The notes beneath the pieces were generated by a model. The model did not search any database and was not told the DNA's origin. It saw nothing but the letters and a program-made list of their open reading frames with translations. Shown one piece after another: positions 1-9,006 of a stretch of DNA of 16,358 nt (position 1 is the first letter of the stretch; the number at the start of each line of letters is the position of its first letter). The position numbers were made by a program, and so were the translations under genes. Source of the DNA: Schizochytrium sp. TIO01 (lineage: Eukaryota > Sar > Bigyra > Thraustochytrida > Thraustochytriidae); the NCBI GenBank assembly GCA_004764695.1, contig SMSO01000031.1:38436-54793 (forward strand), read 5' to 3'.

Positions 1-431
1 CTAACCTAACCTAACCTAACCTAACCTAACCTAACCTAACCTAACCTAACCTAACCTAACCTAACCTAACCTAACCTAACCTAACCTAACCTAACCTAAC
101 CTAACCTAACCTAACCTAACCTAACCTAACCTAACCTAACCTAACCTAACCTAACCTAACCTAACCTAACCTAACCTAACCTAACCTAACCTAACCTAAC
201 CTAACCTAACCTAACCTACCTAACCTAACCTAACCTAACCTAACCTAACCTAACCTAACCTAACCTAACCTAACCTAACCTAACCTAACCTTACCTAACC
301 TTACCTAACCTTACCTAACCTAACCTTACCTAACCTTACCTAACCTTACCTAACCTTACCTACCTAACCTTACCTAACCTTACCTAACCTTACCTACCTA
401 ACCTTACCTAACCTTACCTAACCTTACCTAA
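1..431. repeat. Telomere, (CCTAA)n = TTAGG type, with variant proximal zone
   Basis: Tandem 5-bp units start at the first base and read CCTAA on the plus strand, the correct strand for a left chromosome end. The distal ~210 bp are perfect. A 4-bp CCTA unit appears near 216. From about 289 inward, CCTTA units (TAAGG on the G strand) alternate regularly with CCTAA to make a 10-bp period, with further 4-bp slips near 360 and 395. The array stops sharply at 431. Sequence degradation towards the centromere side is the usual pattern where telomerase maintains only the tip. TTAGG is the typical arthropod repeat; the host assignment is an inference. Confidence 0.96.
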
Positions 432-599
432 TGATTGTTTATTATGGTTTTAATATAAAAATATTTTAATGAAAAATTGAAAATATTTTCTTTTTATTTT
501 CTTTTAAAAATAAAAAGTTTTTATGCGCCTGTTGACATTCGTGGAGATGGGAGACTTCAATAAGAAGAGTATATAATATGATGGAAGTCCTTTTGTGTA
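432..599. other. AT-rich telomere-adjacent spacer, no gene
   Basis: This stretch lies between the telomere and the first recognisable satellite monomer. It begins with A/T homopolymer-like tracts (about 445-520), then has more mixed sequence. I found no open frame and no clear match to the repeat families elsewhere in the window. Similarity to the ~370 bp monomer becomes visible only from about 600. Confidence 0.6.
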
Positions 600-2380
600 A
601 TTTGTAAAAGTATTCTCTCAGCTTAATTCCACGTTGATCGTTGATGAGTTGTGAAGCGTTCTAGTGGTGCTTGTAGAAAAGTTCTATTTATTTCATTGAT
701 AGAGTTATGACACTACAAACTTTGCCTTTTCTCGTTATTAGTGAGATGAGAAACTAAGAAATAACTTTCAAAATAAAAACTTAAACATAGTTTTAATTTT
801 TCTTAATCAAGACCTGTCTTCTGTCGTACAGCTCAGCAGCTTTTTGATAGTATCACTCCATGATTAATATGTGACTCATTTGTTGAGCAAATGAATCTTA
901 TGCTAACCATTTAATTTTATGTCCTGCTAATAATTAGAGTGATAACTAAGACCTGTTCACTATAGCTTGCAAGAAGATTTCCTCTCATCAATCAAATGTG
1001 TCCATCTTAGCCCTGAACGAGCTACCGAGTTGTTCTTGTAGAAAAGTGCTACCTTCTTTTTGGATTGGGTCAAAACACTACTAAACTGGGTTCCTTCTCC
1101 CTATTAATAATAAGAGAAACTAAGAATTACTTTCGAAAGTCAATAAAAACATAAATAAAATCTTAATTTCTCTTAGCAAACGCTTATACCCTGTTGCAAA
1201 TCGACGCCTCTTTCCAAGGGTACCATTCGATGATTAATATATTACCCTGTTGGCGACAAAATGAATCTTGTACTAAACATTTTGTTATATATCTTGCTAA
1301 CAAATAGAGTGACAGTTTGATGTTTTTTTTCTCAATCTTGCAAGAATATTGTTTATGATATATCAAATGCACGCATCTTAACAGTTCATGAATCATTGAA
1401 TGGTGCTTGTAGCAAAGCTCTGGCTATTGCATTGATAAAGTTAGAACAGTACTAAACTCGGTTCCTTCCCTCTATTATTAATATGAAAGACCAAAAAATA
1501 TATTTCAAAGGTCAGTAAAAACATAATCATAATTTTATTTTTTTCTGAACCAACACATTCATCCTGTTGTAAATTGAAACAGCTTTCCAACGGTACCACT
1601 CCATGATTATTCTTTTTCCCCGTTGTTGAGAAAATGAATTTTATACTAGCCGTTCAATTCTCTATCCTGCTCACAAACAGAATGATAACTTGGAGCTTCT
1701 TTTCTCAAGCTTGACAGGGTCTTTTTTCTCACAAATCAAATTCGAGCATCTCAGCAATTCATGTTCTATCAAGGGGTGCCTATAGTAAAGTCCTTTCTAT
1801 TCTATTCATAGAGTTAGAGCATTACTAAACTCAGTTCTTTCTCCCTATTAATGATATGGGCGACTAAGAAATAACTTTCAAAGGTCAGTAAAAATAAATT
1901 TCAAAAACATTTCGCCTGAGAAAACACATCTACCCTGTTGTTAATCTTAACAGCTTTCCAACGGTATCACCTGATGATTAATATCTTTCCCCGTTGTTGA
2001 GAAAATGAACCTTATACTAATCATTTTGCTGCTCACAAATAGAGTGGCAACTTAGAGCTTCTTTTCTCAGGCTTGCAAGAAGAGATTCTCTCATAAATCA
2101 AATCCACCCACTTTAACTATTATTCAGCTATCTGACGAGGCTTGTAGCAAAGTTCTGTCTATTGTATTTATAGAGTTACAACACTACTAAACTCGTTTCC
2201 TCCCCATATTAATAATATGAGAGACCAAGAAATAACTTTTAAAGGTCAGTAAAAACACATGGGAGATGTGTTTTCTCAGCAACAAATACTTTAACATGTT
2301 GCAAATTTCAGCAGCTTTCTGATGATACTTGTGAAACATTAATATCTTTAGTGGTTAATGACATATTGTCCCTTGTGAGG
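600..2380. repeat. Distal subtelomeric satellite array, ~365-373 bp monomers
   Basis: About five diverged tandem monomers. A shared anchor (CACTAC/CAGTAC followed by TAAACT) falls at 711, 1076, 1447, 1820 and 2182, giving spacings of 365, 371, 373 and 362 bp. Each monomer also carries a GGTACC box followed by a GATTAATAT-like stretch, a GAGCTTCTTTTCTCAAGCTTG-like stretch, and a block ending in AATAATATGAGAGAC. The monomers closest to the telomere (600-1600) are the most diverged. No conserved frame runs through them, so they are non-coding satellite DNA. Confidence 0.92.
2252..2274. repeat. Perfect 9-bp inverted repeat, 5-nt loop
   Basis: AAAACACAT, a GGGAG loop and ATGTGTTTT form a perfect hairpin within one monomer. 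Other monomers have unrelated sequence at this position, so the palindrome is specific to this monomer and its duplicate at 12648-12670. No function can be assigned. Confidence 0.7.
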
Positions 2381-3440
2381 ATCCATCAACTGCTTGTTTA
2401 AATAAAGTGATAACTAGGAGCTTCTTTTCACAAGCTTGAAAAGATATTTTCTCGCAACGATTATGACTCTCCTGTGGTAACAACGACGCACTTCCCGACG
2501 GTGCTTATCGAAAAGACCTAACAATTTTATCAAGAAAGTTATAACAGTACTAAGTTTAGTTCTTTCTCTTATTAATAATATAGAAGAGTAACATTTTCTT
2601 TTAAAAGTTCGAAAAATACTTTCAAAGATTTGTTTTTTCTGACTCATGCCATCATCCGTATTCTGTATTGCTTGCGCTTTCTACTGATCCAAATCTTTAA
2701 ATGATCAATAAAGTAGTTGTGGAGATAATGGGGTTTTGAAGAAGTGGGAGGCTGCTGCCAAATACCTGGAAGGGTAATTTCTCATAATTTTAGAACGATT
2801 TCCCCTTGAAAACTTCAATAGTATAGCTCTCCATAAATTTTCTGATCTAATGCTGCAAAAATAACATGTGTCTCTCAAGTAGTTGTCGAGAAAATATGTT
2901 TTTCTTTCTTTCTTTCGATAATCCATCAATTGTTTGATAAAGTGATCACTTGGAGCTTCTTTCCGCAAGCTTGGAACATTATTTTTTCGCAACGATTATG
3001 ACTATCCTGTGGTAACAACGACGCACGTTCTGTCGGTGCCTGTCAATAAGATCTAGCTATTTTATCCAGAAAGTTACAACAGTACTAAGTTTAGTTCTTT
3101 CCTCTTATTAATAGTATGGAACAGTAACATTTTCTTTTAAAAGTTCGAAAAATACTTTCAAAGATTTGTTTTTTCGCACACCTGCCATCATCCGTATTCT
3201 GTATTACTTGCGCTTTCTACTGATCCAAATCTTTAAATGACCAATAAAGTAGTTGTGGAGATAATGGGGTTTTGAAGAAGTGGGAGGCTGCTGCCAAATA
3301 CCTGGAAGGGTAATTTCTCATAATTTTAGAACGATTTCCCCTTGAGAACTTCAATAGTATAGCTCTCCATAAATTTGCTGATCGAATGGTGCAAGAATAA
3401 CATGTGTCTCTCAAGTAGTTGTCGAGAAAAGCTGTCTTTC
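2381..3440. repeat. Two ~535-540 bp composite subtelomeric units
   Basis: Two tandem units start near 2381 and 2921 (shared ATCCATCAA start); the CAGTAC anchor recurs at 2545 and 3080. Each consists of ~365-bp-monomer-like sequence plus about 170 bp not found in the simple monomers. Minus-strand frames of 77, 95 and 65 codons occur inside. The differences between copies mostly change amino acids and the frame limits vary, so I read them as chance frames in satellite DNA. Confidence 0.85.
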
Positions 3441-3617
3441 TTTCTTTGTTCTCAGTTAAATTAAAAATAATTTAAAAAGATGGCAACTACGTAGGGGTCA
3501 AACTCGATGTTGCCGAGAGTAGTTTTCAATTCAGGCACACCAATTCTATGCAAAATTAAATTTCCGATCTAATGATATCATTTTTATGGATCTCACTTCT
3601 CTTGGTGTTGACAAAAT
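3441..3617. repeat. Partial ~411 bp satellite unit, truncated at the retrotransposon
   Basis: Starting around the ATGGCAACTACG block at 3480, this is the first part of the family that forms a four-unit array at 13837-15525. In every other copy the text continues past GACAAAAT (or a close variant) into ACCCCTTT. Here it stops at 3617 and three T residues plus the LTR follow. The unit was therefore cut at the insertion or rearrangement point. Confidence 0.88.
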
Positions 3618-3754
3618 TTTTGTTGAATGCTGTAGAGTGACAGAGACTCGAAAGGTTGTTTACTTTTTAGGTTGAGGTTGTATAGTTTGAGGTCTGCTGA
3701 CATACTGCCGGCAGTGAAGAAGTTATTTCTACTCAGTCTCTGTTACACATGTCC

Positions 3755-3760
3755 TTTATT
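3755..3760 (-). terminator. Candidate polyadenylation signal in the 3' LTR
   Basis: AATAAA on the minus strand, about 145 bp downstream of the TATA-like box, which is suitable for ending R-U5-proximal transcripts. The 5' LTR has the same hexamer at 9206-9211. Inferred from position and motif only. Confidence 0.5.
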
Positions 3761-3921
3761 AGTGGCGGCCACCGAGCGGAAAACCGCAACTACTAGTGTT
3801 TAGTCCATGTGTCCCTTAGTGAATATTTGTTTTCTTGATAAAGATTCTCCTACGTTCTTTGATACTTTTACAGTGGTATTATGGGTTAATACTCGTGTTC
3901 ATGTATATAATTCGCGAGCAT

Positions 3922-4055
3922 TACCCTAACCCTACTACTGCAAAAGGTATAATAAGAAAGTTAAGAGACTCTTTGTTGTCCAATGCTTAACCTTTACCCT
4001 AACCCTACCTCTGTAAAAGGTATGATTAGAAAGGCAGGAGACTCCTTGTTATCCC
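3922..4055 (-). repeat. Tandem ~73 bp repeat in U3 with telomere-like (TAGGGT)2 motifs, 3' LTR copy
   Basis: Two copies start at 3922 and 3995, about 83% identical over ~60 bp by hand count. Each begins on the plus strand with TACCCTAACCCTAC, that is GTAGGGTTAGGGTA on the transcribed strand. The copy at 3995 overlaps the stop codon of gag-pol. The 5' LTR carries the same pair at 9373 and 9446. Confidence 0.85.
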
Positions 4056-7000
4056 GACTCGGGACCAACAATTCGTCTAGACAACACACCTCCCCAAACT
4101 TCTTAGACGTGAGCCTTGTTCCTAGAAGTGCAGATACAGAGCGATCCGTATCTCCGGGAGTTACGTGCCCAAGAAAAGCAAGGCAGATGCGGTAGATATG
4201 ATAGTGATGAAGCTCCCGACTAAGGTGTTTGGTCAACACGTCAGCTGGATTGGTCCGAGTGTTTTCATAAGATAGAGAAATGATGTTGTCCTCTAAAAGT
4301 TGATGAAGATGGTGTCTGCGAATGTCCACATGCTTAGAGTTGTTGCCAACGCTCAAGTTTCGAATCAAAGGGATGATAGCTTGGTTGTCCGTGTATAGTG
4401 GCGATGCATCGGCTTGGGGACAGCCCAGAAAATCTAAGATGCGACGGTTCCAAATAATGGCTTTAGCGGCTTCGTTCGCAGCGTAGAGTTCTGCCTCAGT
4501 TGAGGAAAGTGCCACAGTTCGTTCTGTACTAGACTTTGTCAGAATGGTAGACCCATTAACTGCTAGCAGGTAGCCAAGTGTAGAACGTCGTGTGTAAGGG
4601 CAAGGCGCGTAAGAGGCATCGCACCAAGCTTCAAGCTTTATGTCCGAAAGTTGTATGGCTCCTCGTAAGACTATCCCGATGTTGCTCGTGCCAGCAAGGT
4701 AACGTAAAACAGCTTTGGCTGCTGTAAAGTGTTCTTCGGTTGCTGCACGGTTGTGTCTACCAAGTTCTTTAACTGCGAATGCAATGTCGGGGCGTGTATT
4801 GACTATCCATTGAAGACTTCCCACCAATGACTGATAAAGGGGATCTGTTTTGGCCTCCTTAGGAAATGTTAACGGGTTTGCAGATGCAGGAGTGATGCGT
4901 GGTTGACAATTGTTAAGACCATGAGTTTCGAGAAGTTCCTCAATAAAGTCGGCATGATCTAACAAAGCGATCTTGGAACTTCGATTGATCGTAAGATGCG
5001 CTCCAAGGTATCGAACACGTTTGTTGTCAGGTAAATGTTCGAAGTCCACTTTGTCGTTCCCAAAATATGATTTTAGATGACCTTCAAGAGCTTTGACACT
5101 CGAGGCAGGACCAGAAACCAGACCATCATCGACATGGGTAGACACTGTCAGGTTCAGGCCCTTATGATGGAAAAGGCATGCATCATCTGGGCAAGGTGCT
5201 AAGCCAAAAGCATCAAAAGCATGCGCTAGTTCTTTGTAAAATCTTAGCGGAGCAGATGAGATGCCATAGACAGATTTCAGAAGGCGATAGTAAGTGTATT
5301 TACCGTAGAAAGTCCGTACTCGTATGAAAATGTCTTTGTCATGTACCGGTGCAGTGAGGAAAGCACTTGTAATGTCGAAAATAGCAAAGTCATGCTCCTG
5401 TGTAAGACCCAAGGTAATTTGGATGCGTACGGAAGATGGCATTGTAACTGGTGATGCTACTTCTTGTTCAGAGGTTGGTTCTTGATCACCGCGAACAACA
5501 AGTCTCATCTTAAGTCTACGGCGCCCTTCGTTGTCTGCGGGCTTTTTCTTGTAGACCTTCATGACATCTAAGACTTTTCCACGCACCTCCGACTTTGGGA
5601 CTTCTTGCAGGGTTTCTTGTGCTGCATGATTTGCCATTTCTTCTTCATCTGTTTTCCTCCACATGGCTTTCTCATAGTCGCTGTAAAGTCGAAGATCACT
5701 TTCGTGACGAGGCTCGCGAACAGGTCTGCGTGGGTCCTCGTAAACGTGAGTGTTTGAAGTAGAAACTTCCTGATTGTTCACCTCCTTCGTCAATAAAGCT
5801 GGGGCTGAAGTTGAGGAACTTGGATGGAAGGTTTTACCACTTCTTGTTGTAGAGCCGGTGTCGACGTCGCCAAGAATTGGATCTACCCAATGGAATTTGT
5901 TGTTTGCTATTTGTAGAACTTGTCCAGGGTATAATGGACCAGCATCGACAAATTCACGAAGAGCGTGCTTGAACTCGGAGGAGTAAGACGGTTTCTGTTT
6001 ATACTTACGCGGTGGTTTCTGTGAAGAATCCACCTCCTGCTCAATGATGGTAACATCGGGCACCTCCTTCTCTATAATGGTAGCGTCTGGCACCTCCTGA
6101 TCAATGTTAATAAGATCAGGCACCTCCTGATCAATGCTAATGAGATCAGGCACCTCCTGATCAATGTTAATAAGATCGGGCACCTCCTGCTGAAAGTCTA
6201 TAAGGTCTGACACCTCCTGCTCTGGACTGGATGTTGCGGAAGTACTTTGGGCAGGATAGCTAAAATGTAGATCTTCTTCGTTTTCGCCAGAAGAGCCTGC
6301 GAGATCAAAGTTGGCAGAAACTTCTTTAGTGAAGGAGGGGCTGGAGGGATAGGTGATCTCTGAAGAGTTTGAAGAAAGAACCAGAGGCGAGGCATCTTTG
6401 GTAAGAGGGTGGAAAAAATCAGAACTCGATGGACTCGAGGTAATGTCACCGTAATCGTTGGAGAAAACCTTTACTGGGGCAGTATTGTGTAAAGAGTTGT
6501 TCAAAAGTTGCTTGCGAATGTAGTCAGATGATTCAGAAAGCTGAGGAAGGTAAGGCAGAGCACGGTAACTCCGCGAAAAGACGATGCGGCGAGAGTCCAA
6601 AGACATGATGCGTGATGTCCCAAAGCTATGTCGAGAACTGCAGCCAAGAAAAATACCAAGGCTTCCTTTGGCAGCGAAGTCGCTTTTAGTTGCAACACTG
6701 GGATTGTGTTGATGGTAGGCAACAAGTGTGCCAAATTGGCGACTTGGAGACAAATCGGCAGTGCCGCATCCATGAATGACAGCAGGCACCTGAGAGGTCC
6801 GAGGCGATGGAAGGCGGTTAAGGGTCCAACATGCGTAATCGGTTGCAAAATCCCAAAAGGTGCTCGGGAGATTGCAGTCATGAAGATAGGACCAAGCGAG
6901 GCGAGAAACGAGACCTACTGTGCGTTCAGCGACGCCATGAGTACCGTGTTCATGGGGAGATGCAAATTGCAGTTTCCAATTGTACAAGTCCATTTGCTCC

Positions 7001-9006
7001 TGTACAAGTCTAGAAGCGAAAGCATGATCGGCAATGAGAGTTAAGCCTTCAGGGGTTGAAGTTTTCCCGGGAGCGGCGCCGAGCCAGTCTCTTCGCCACG
7101 CCCGAATGGCTTTGACAAGTGTTTCGGCATTGCACTCAGGAAACGAATAGCATCGCCGATACTTGGAGTAATCGTCCACAAAGACAACACAGTATTTATT
7201 GCCTGTGCTGGAGCGCGTTTTAATACCAAGCAGGTCGACATGTGATACTTGGCGCGGACCGGTACTGCGAGGTGAGTGAGGTCCTTTACGAATGGGAGAG
7301 CGCGATGAGTCACCTTGAGCACAGCCAGGGCAGACTGGAAAAGATCCTTGTATTTTTGCAAGAGGGAGTCCCGAAACTTGTTTTGATATAGCATCAAGTG
7401 TTTCGAATGAGCGATGTCCAGCTCTACGATGGGCCTCAAGAATGTCGAGTCCGGCAAACACTGGTGTTGCAGTTGGTTCGCTGGTAGTGTCCTGTGCATA
7501 AGTCAATGCGTTGTTGCAAAATTGTAAAGGGATCTCTTGATTTTGCCAGACAAGGACTTGGCGATCTTTGGTAATGTGTAGCTCGGCTCCAGCAGCGTGT
7601 AGAGCAGCGAGACTTTCAAGTACAGCTGGGGCCCTGTCATGTACTTGAGCAGGTATGGCGGGGGCGTTGGGAATGAATGGCGATAGGTAAGTGCCTACAC
7701 TGTCTGGATTTTGTAATTCACCTGAGACACCTACAATAGGTGTTGCTTTTTGTAGAGGTAGTTCAGAATGAATGTGTCGACGGCTAGGAACAACTGTAAC
7801 ACCAGCTCCACTGTCAATAACAGTTGAAGGAAAAGCATTGCCACCAAGGTAAGCAGACTTTGAAAAATCTTTTACGTTAGCAGCAAAGTATTCCTCAGTG
7901 GGAACGCTGCGGCAGACTATGGCCTTGTGACCTGGTTTGTTGCAGCGAGCGCAGCGAACTCTAGGGTCAAGGTTGCAATTGTCTGTGGCGTGATTTTGCG
8001 CGCAACGAAGACAACGGTGGGAGTTGTTTCGATGAGAGCCATGGTATCTGCCACGAGAACGGTAATTGCGGGGCTGCGGAGGGCTTGGAGAGTTGCCAAA
8101 GGCTTGGCTAACAGCTGCAGCGAGTTGGAGAAGTGTCGCGTCAGTAGAAGCGCCAAAAGCACCAGTCACTTCATTGGAAACAGAAGTGTTGGCAGCTTTA
8201 GCAGATTCCATAGTCAGGCCGGTGCGTTCGTGAATGACACGGAATGTCAGAGTAGAGTGAGCGTAGAGATCAGCCTTGATCTTGTCATACTCTGCAGGGA
8301 GCTGTTGGATGTAGCTGAACAGCATGATAGACTGTAACGTAGGGCGAGTCTTTTCGAGCTTGGCAATGGCGGTGTTCAACTTGTCGATGTGGTCGTCCAG
8401 CTTGGAGCGATCCTCGTGGGGCTTGGGACAAGCGGCCATGACACTCATCAGCTCTTTCCAACGACGCTGTTGGTTGAGTCTAGAGTGCTGGTTGAAGCGT
8501 TGTCTTAGCACGTACCACCCGACAAGGCCGCTGCCTTTGGCATACCTGGAGCGTATGACTGAAGACAGGGATGACTTCTTGAAACCTTCGAGCAGGAAGA
8601 GTGCCAACACAGAGTCCTGGGCTTTGCAAATAGATGCCGGCTGGCCAGGTTTCCATGTATTGATGTCCTTGAAGGGAAGTTCGTAGTAGCCGCAGAAGCC
8701 TTCGAAGAAATCGGAGTATTCTTCAAAGTCGCCGTCGTACGTTGGTGTCGAGCGATTATTTTCGAAGTAGCGCTTGATACCTTTGATGAGAGCCGGAGTC
8801 TCAGGTTGGTAATGGATGGTTGGGGCTGACTCGGACGCCAGCAGAAAGTCCAGGTTGTCACTGGAGTGCATCGCGGTGGCAGGGACCGCGGGGAGGGGAC
8901 CATGAAAGTTGGCGGTTGCCATACTTTCACTGTCGTCATCATCGTCGTCTTCATACACGACGGAGGCGACCTCCTCATGTTCGGAGGCTACTTCTTCTTG
9001 CACCAT
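3994..9006 (-). CDS. Gag-Pol polyprotein of copia-type retrotransposon
   Basis: One uninterrupted 1670-codon frame. The ATG at 9006 has A at -3 and G at +4 and is the first in-frame ATG after the 5' LTR. In order: acidic N-terminus (six Asp, 20-25); copia Gag domain (~75-270, with the LP..Y signature near 236-240); two zinc knuckles (C332-C344, CX2CX3HX4C; C352-C365, CX2CX4HX4C); aspartic protease DSG with D398; integrase zinc site H526, H531, C559, C562; integrase acidic triad D591, D660, E694 with GVAER at 691-695; conserved FLG segment (786-788); Ser/Pro-rich linker with decapeptide repeats (931-990); reverse transcriptase RLVVRG (1168-1173), first Asp D1211, and HVDD (D1293, D1294) in place of YVDD; RNase H D1463, E1504, D1540, D1589. 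Protease would cut it into capsid and enzymes inside cytoplasmic particles. Gag and Pol share one frame, so no frameshift sets their ratio. The last 30 residues are encoded in the LTR. Confidence 0.97.
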   Translation of the reverse strand: MVQEEVASEHEEVASVVYEDDDDDDSESMATANFHGPLPAVPATAMHSSDNLDFLLASESAPTIHYQPETPALIKGIKRYFENNRSTPTYDGDFEEYSDFFEGFCGYYELPFKDINTWKPGQPASICKAQDSVLALFLLEGFKKSSLSSVIRSRYAKGSGLVGWYVLRQRFNQHSRLNQQRRWKELMSVMAACPKPHEDRSKLDDHIDKLNTAIAKLEKTRPTLQSIMLFSYIQQLPAEYDKIKADLYAHSTLTFRVIHERTGLTMESAKAANTSVSNEVTGAFGASTDATLLQLAAAVSQAFGNSPSPPQPRNYRSRGRYHGSHRNNSHRCLRCAQNHATDNCNLDPRVRCARCNKPGHKAIVCRSVPTEEYFAANVKDFSKSAYLGGNAFPSTVIDSGAGVTVVPSRRHIHSELPLQKATPIVGVSGELQNPDSVGTYLSPFIPNAPAIPAQVHDRAPAVLESLAALHAAGAELHITKDRQVLVWQNQEIPLQFCNNALTYAQDTTSEPTATPVFAGLDILEAHRRAGHRSFETLDAISKQVSGLPLAKIQGSFPVCPGCAQGDSSRSPIRKGPHSPRSTGPRQVSHVDLLGIKTRSSTGNKYCVVFVDDYSKYRRCYSFPECNAETLVKAIRAWRRDWLGAAPGKTSTPEGLTLIADHAFASRLVQEQMDLYNWKLQFASPHEHGTHGVAERTVGLVSRLAWSYLHDCNLPSTFWDFATDYACWTLNRLPSPRTSQVPAVIHGCGTADLSPSRQFGTLVAYHQHNPSVATKSDFAAKGSLGIFLGCSSRHSFGTSRIMSLDSRRIVFSRSYRALPYLPQLSESSDYIRKQLLNNSLHNTAPVKVFSNDYGDITSSPSSSDFFHPLTKDASPLVLSSNSSEITYPSSPSFTKEVSANFDLAGSSGENEEDLHFSYPAQSTSATSSPEQEVSDLIDFQQEVPDLINIDQEVPDLISIDQEVPDLINIDQEVPDATIIEKEVPDVTIIEQEVDSSQKPPRKYKQKPSYSSEFKHALREFVDAGPLYPGQVLQIANNKFHWVDPILGDVDTGSTTRSGKTFHPSSSTSAPALLTKEVNNQEVSTSNTHVYEDPRRPVREPRHESDLRLYSDYEKAMWRKTDEEEMANHAAQETLQEVPKSEVRGKVLDVMKVYKKKPADNEGRRRLKMRLVVRGDQEPTSEQEVASPVTMPSSVRIQITLGLTQEHDFAIFDITSAFLTAPVHDKDIFIRVRTFYGKYTYYRLLKSVYGISSAPLRFYKELAHAFDAFGLAPCPDDACLFHHKGLNLTVSTHVDDGLVSGPASSVKALEGHLKSYFGNDKVDFEHLPDNKRVRYLGAHLTINRSSKIALLDHADFIEELLETHGLNNCQPRITPASANPLTFPKEAKTDPLYQSLVGSLQWIVNTRPDIAFAVKELGRHNRAATEEHFTAAKAVLRYLAGTSNIGIVLRGAIQLSDIKLEAWCDASYAPCPYTRRSTLGYLLAVNGSTILTKSSTERTVALSSTEAELYAANEAAKAIIWNRRILDFLGCPQADASPLYTDNQAIIPLIRNLSVGNNSKHVDIRRHHLHQLLEDNIISLSYENTRTNPADVLTKHLSRELHHYHIYRICLAFLGHVTPGDTDRSVSALLGTRLTSKKFGEVCCLDELLVPSRDNKESPAFLIIPFTEVGLG
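4087..4101 (-). promoter_or_regulatory. Polypurine tract (plus-strand primer)
   Basis: The minus strand reads AAGTTTGGGGAGGTG immediately before the TGTTG start of the 3' LTR, the expected place for the RNase-H-resistant primer of second-strand synthesis. It is also coding (residues 1636-1640 of Gag-Pol), because the frame passes through it into the LTR. Confidence 0.8.
6037..6216 (-). repeat. In-frame 30-bp tandem repeats (decapeptide EVPDLINIDQ and variants)
   Basis: Six consecutive decapeptides (residues 931-990) begin EVPD or EVSD and vary at the end (LINIDQ, LISIDQ, TIIEK). They lie in the low-complexity linker between integrase and reverse transcriptase. The nucleotide repeat is 30 bp, and each copy carries GGAGGTG on the coding strand, the same heptamer found in the polypurine tract. 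They probably expanded by slippage. The region may act as a flexible spacer. Confidence 0.9.

Larger units (their letters stand above)
1611..3617. repeat. Segmental duplication, distal copy (~2.0 kb)
   Basis: This block matches 12007-14013 at a constant offset of 10,396 bp with no net indel. By hand comparison there are about 5 mismatches in 1621-2460, about 11 in 2521-3060 and about 18 in 3061-3617, so divergence rises towards the retrotransposon. To the left of ~1611 similarity falls to ordinary monomer-to-monomer level. To the right it ends at 3617, three bases before the LTR. It contains two ~365 bp monomers, both composite units and the start of a 411-bp unit. Confidence 0.93.
3621..4086 (-). 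repeat. 3' LTR
   Basis: Identical to 9072-9537 except at 3823. On the minus strand it starts TGTTGTCTAG at 4086, directly after the polypurine tract, and ends CAACA at 3621. It holds the last 30 codons and the stop of the gag-pol frame, a tandem ~73-bp repeat carrying telomere-like motifs, a TATA-like box (3903-3910) and an AATAAA signal (3755-3760). Confidence 0.96.

Noticed and set aside
1184-1396. 70-codon minus-strand frame in a satellite monomer
   Set aside because: Not open in the neighbouring monomers and no recognisable motif.
2414-2647. 77-codon minus-strand frame repeated at 12810-13043
   Set aside because: Lies within near-identical duplicated satellite DNA; identity reflects the duplication, not coding constraint.
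2705-2992. 95-codon minus-strand frame, also at 13101-13388, with shorter versions at 3217-3414 and 13637-13882
   Set aside because: It repeats because the satellite unit repeats. Differences between copies mostly change amino acids, lengths vary, and no motif or good start context is present.
3983-4195. Plus-strand 70-codon frame overlapping the 3' LTR and the end of gag-pol
   Set aside because: Antisense to the polyprotein; composition follows the telomere-like motif and the coding strand.
6628-7044. 138-codon plus-strand frame and other 60-157-codon frames on both strands inside the element
   Set aside because: Shadows of the Gag-Pol frame; no independent start context or motif.
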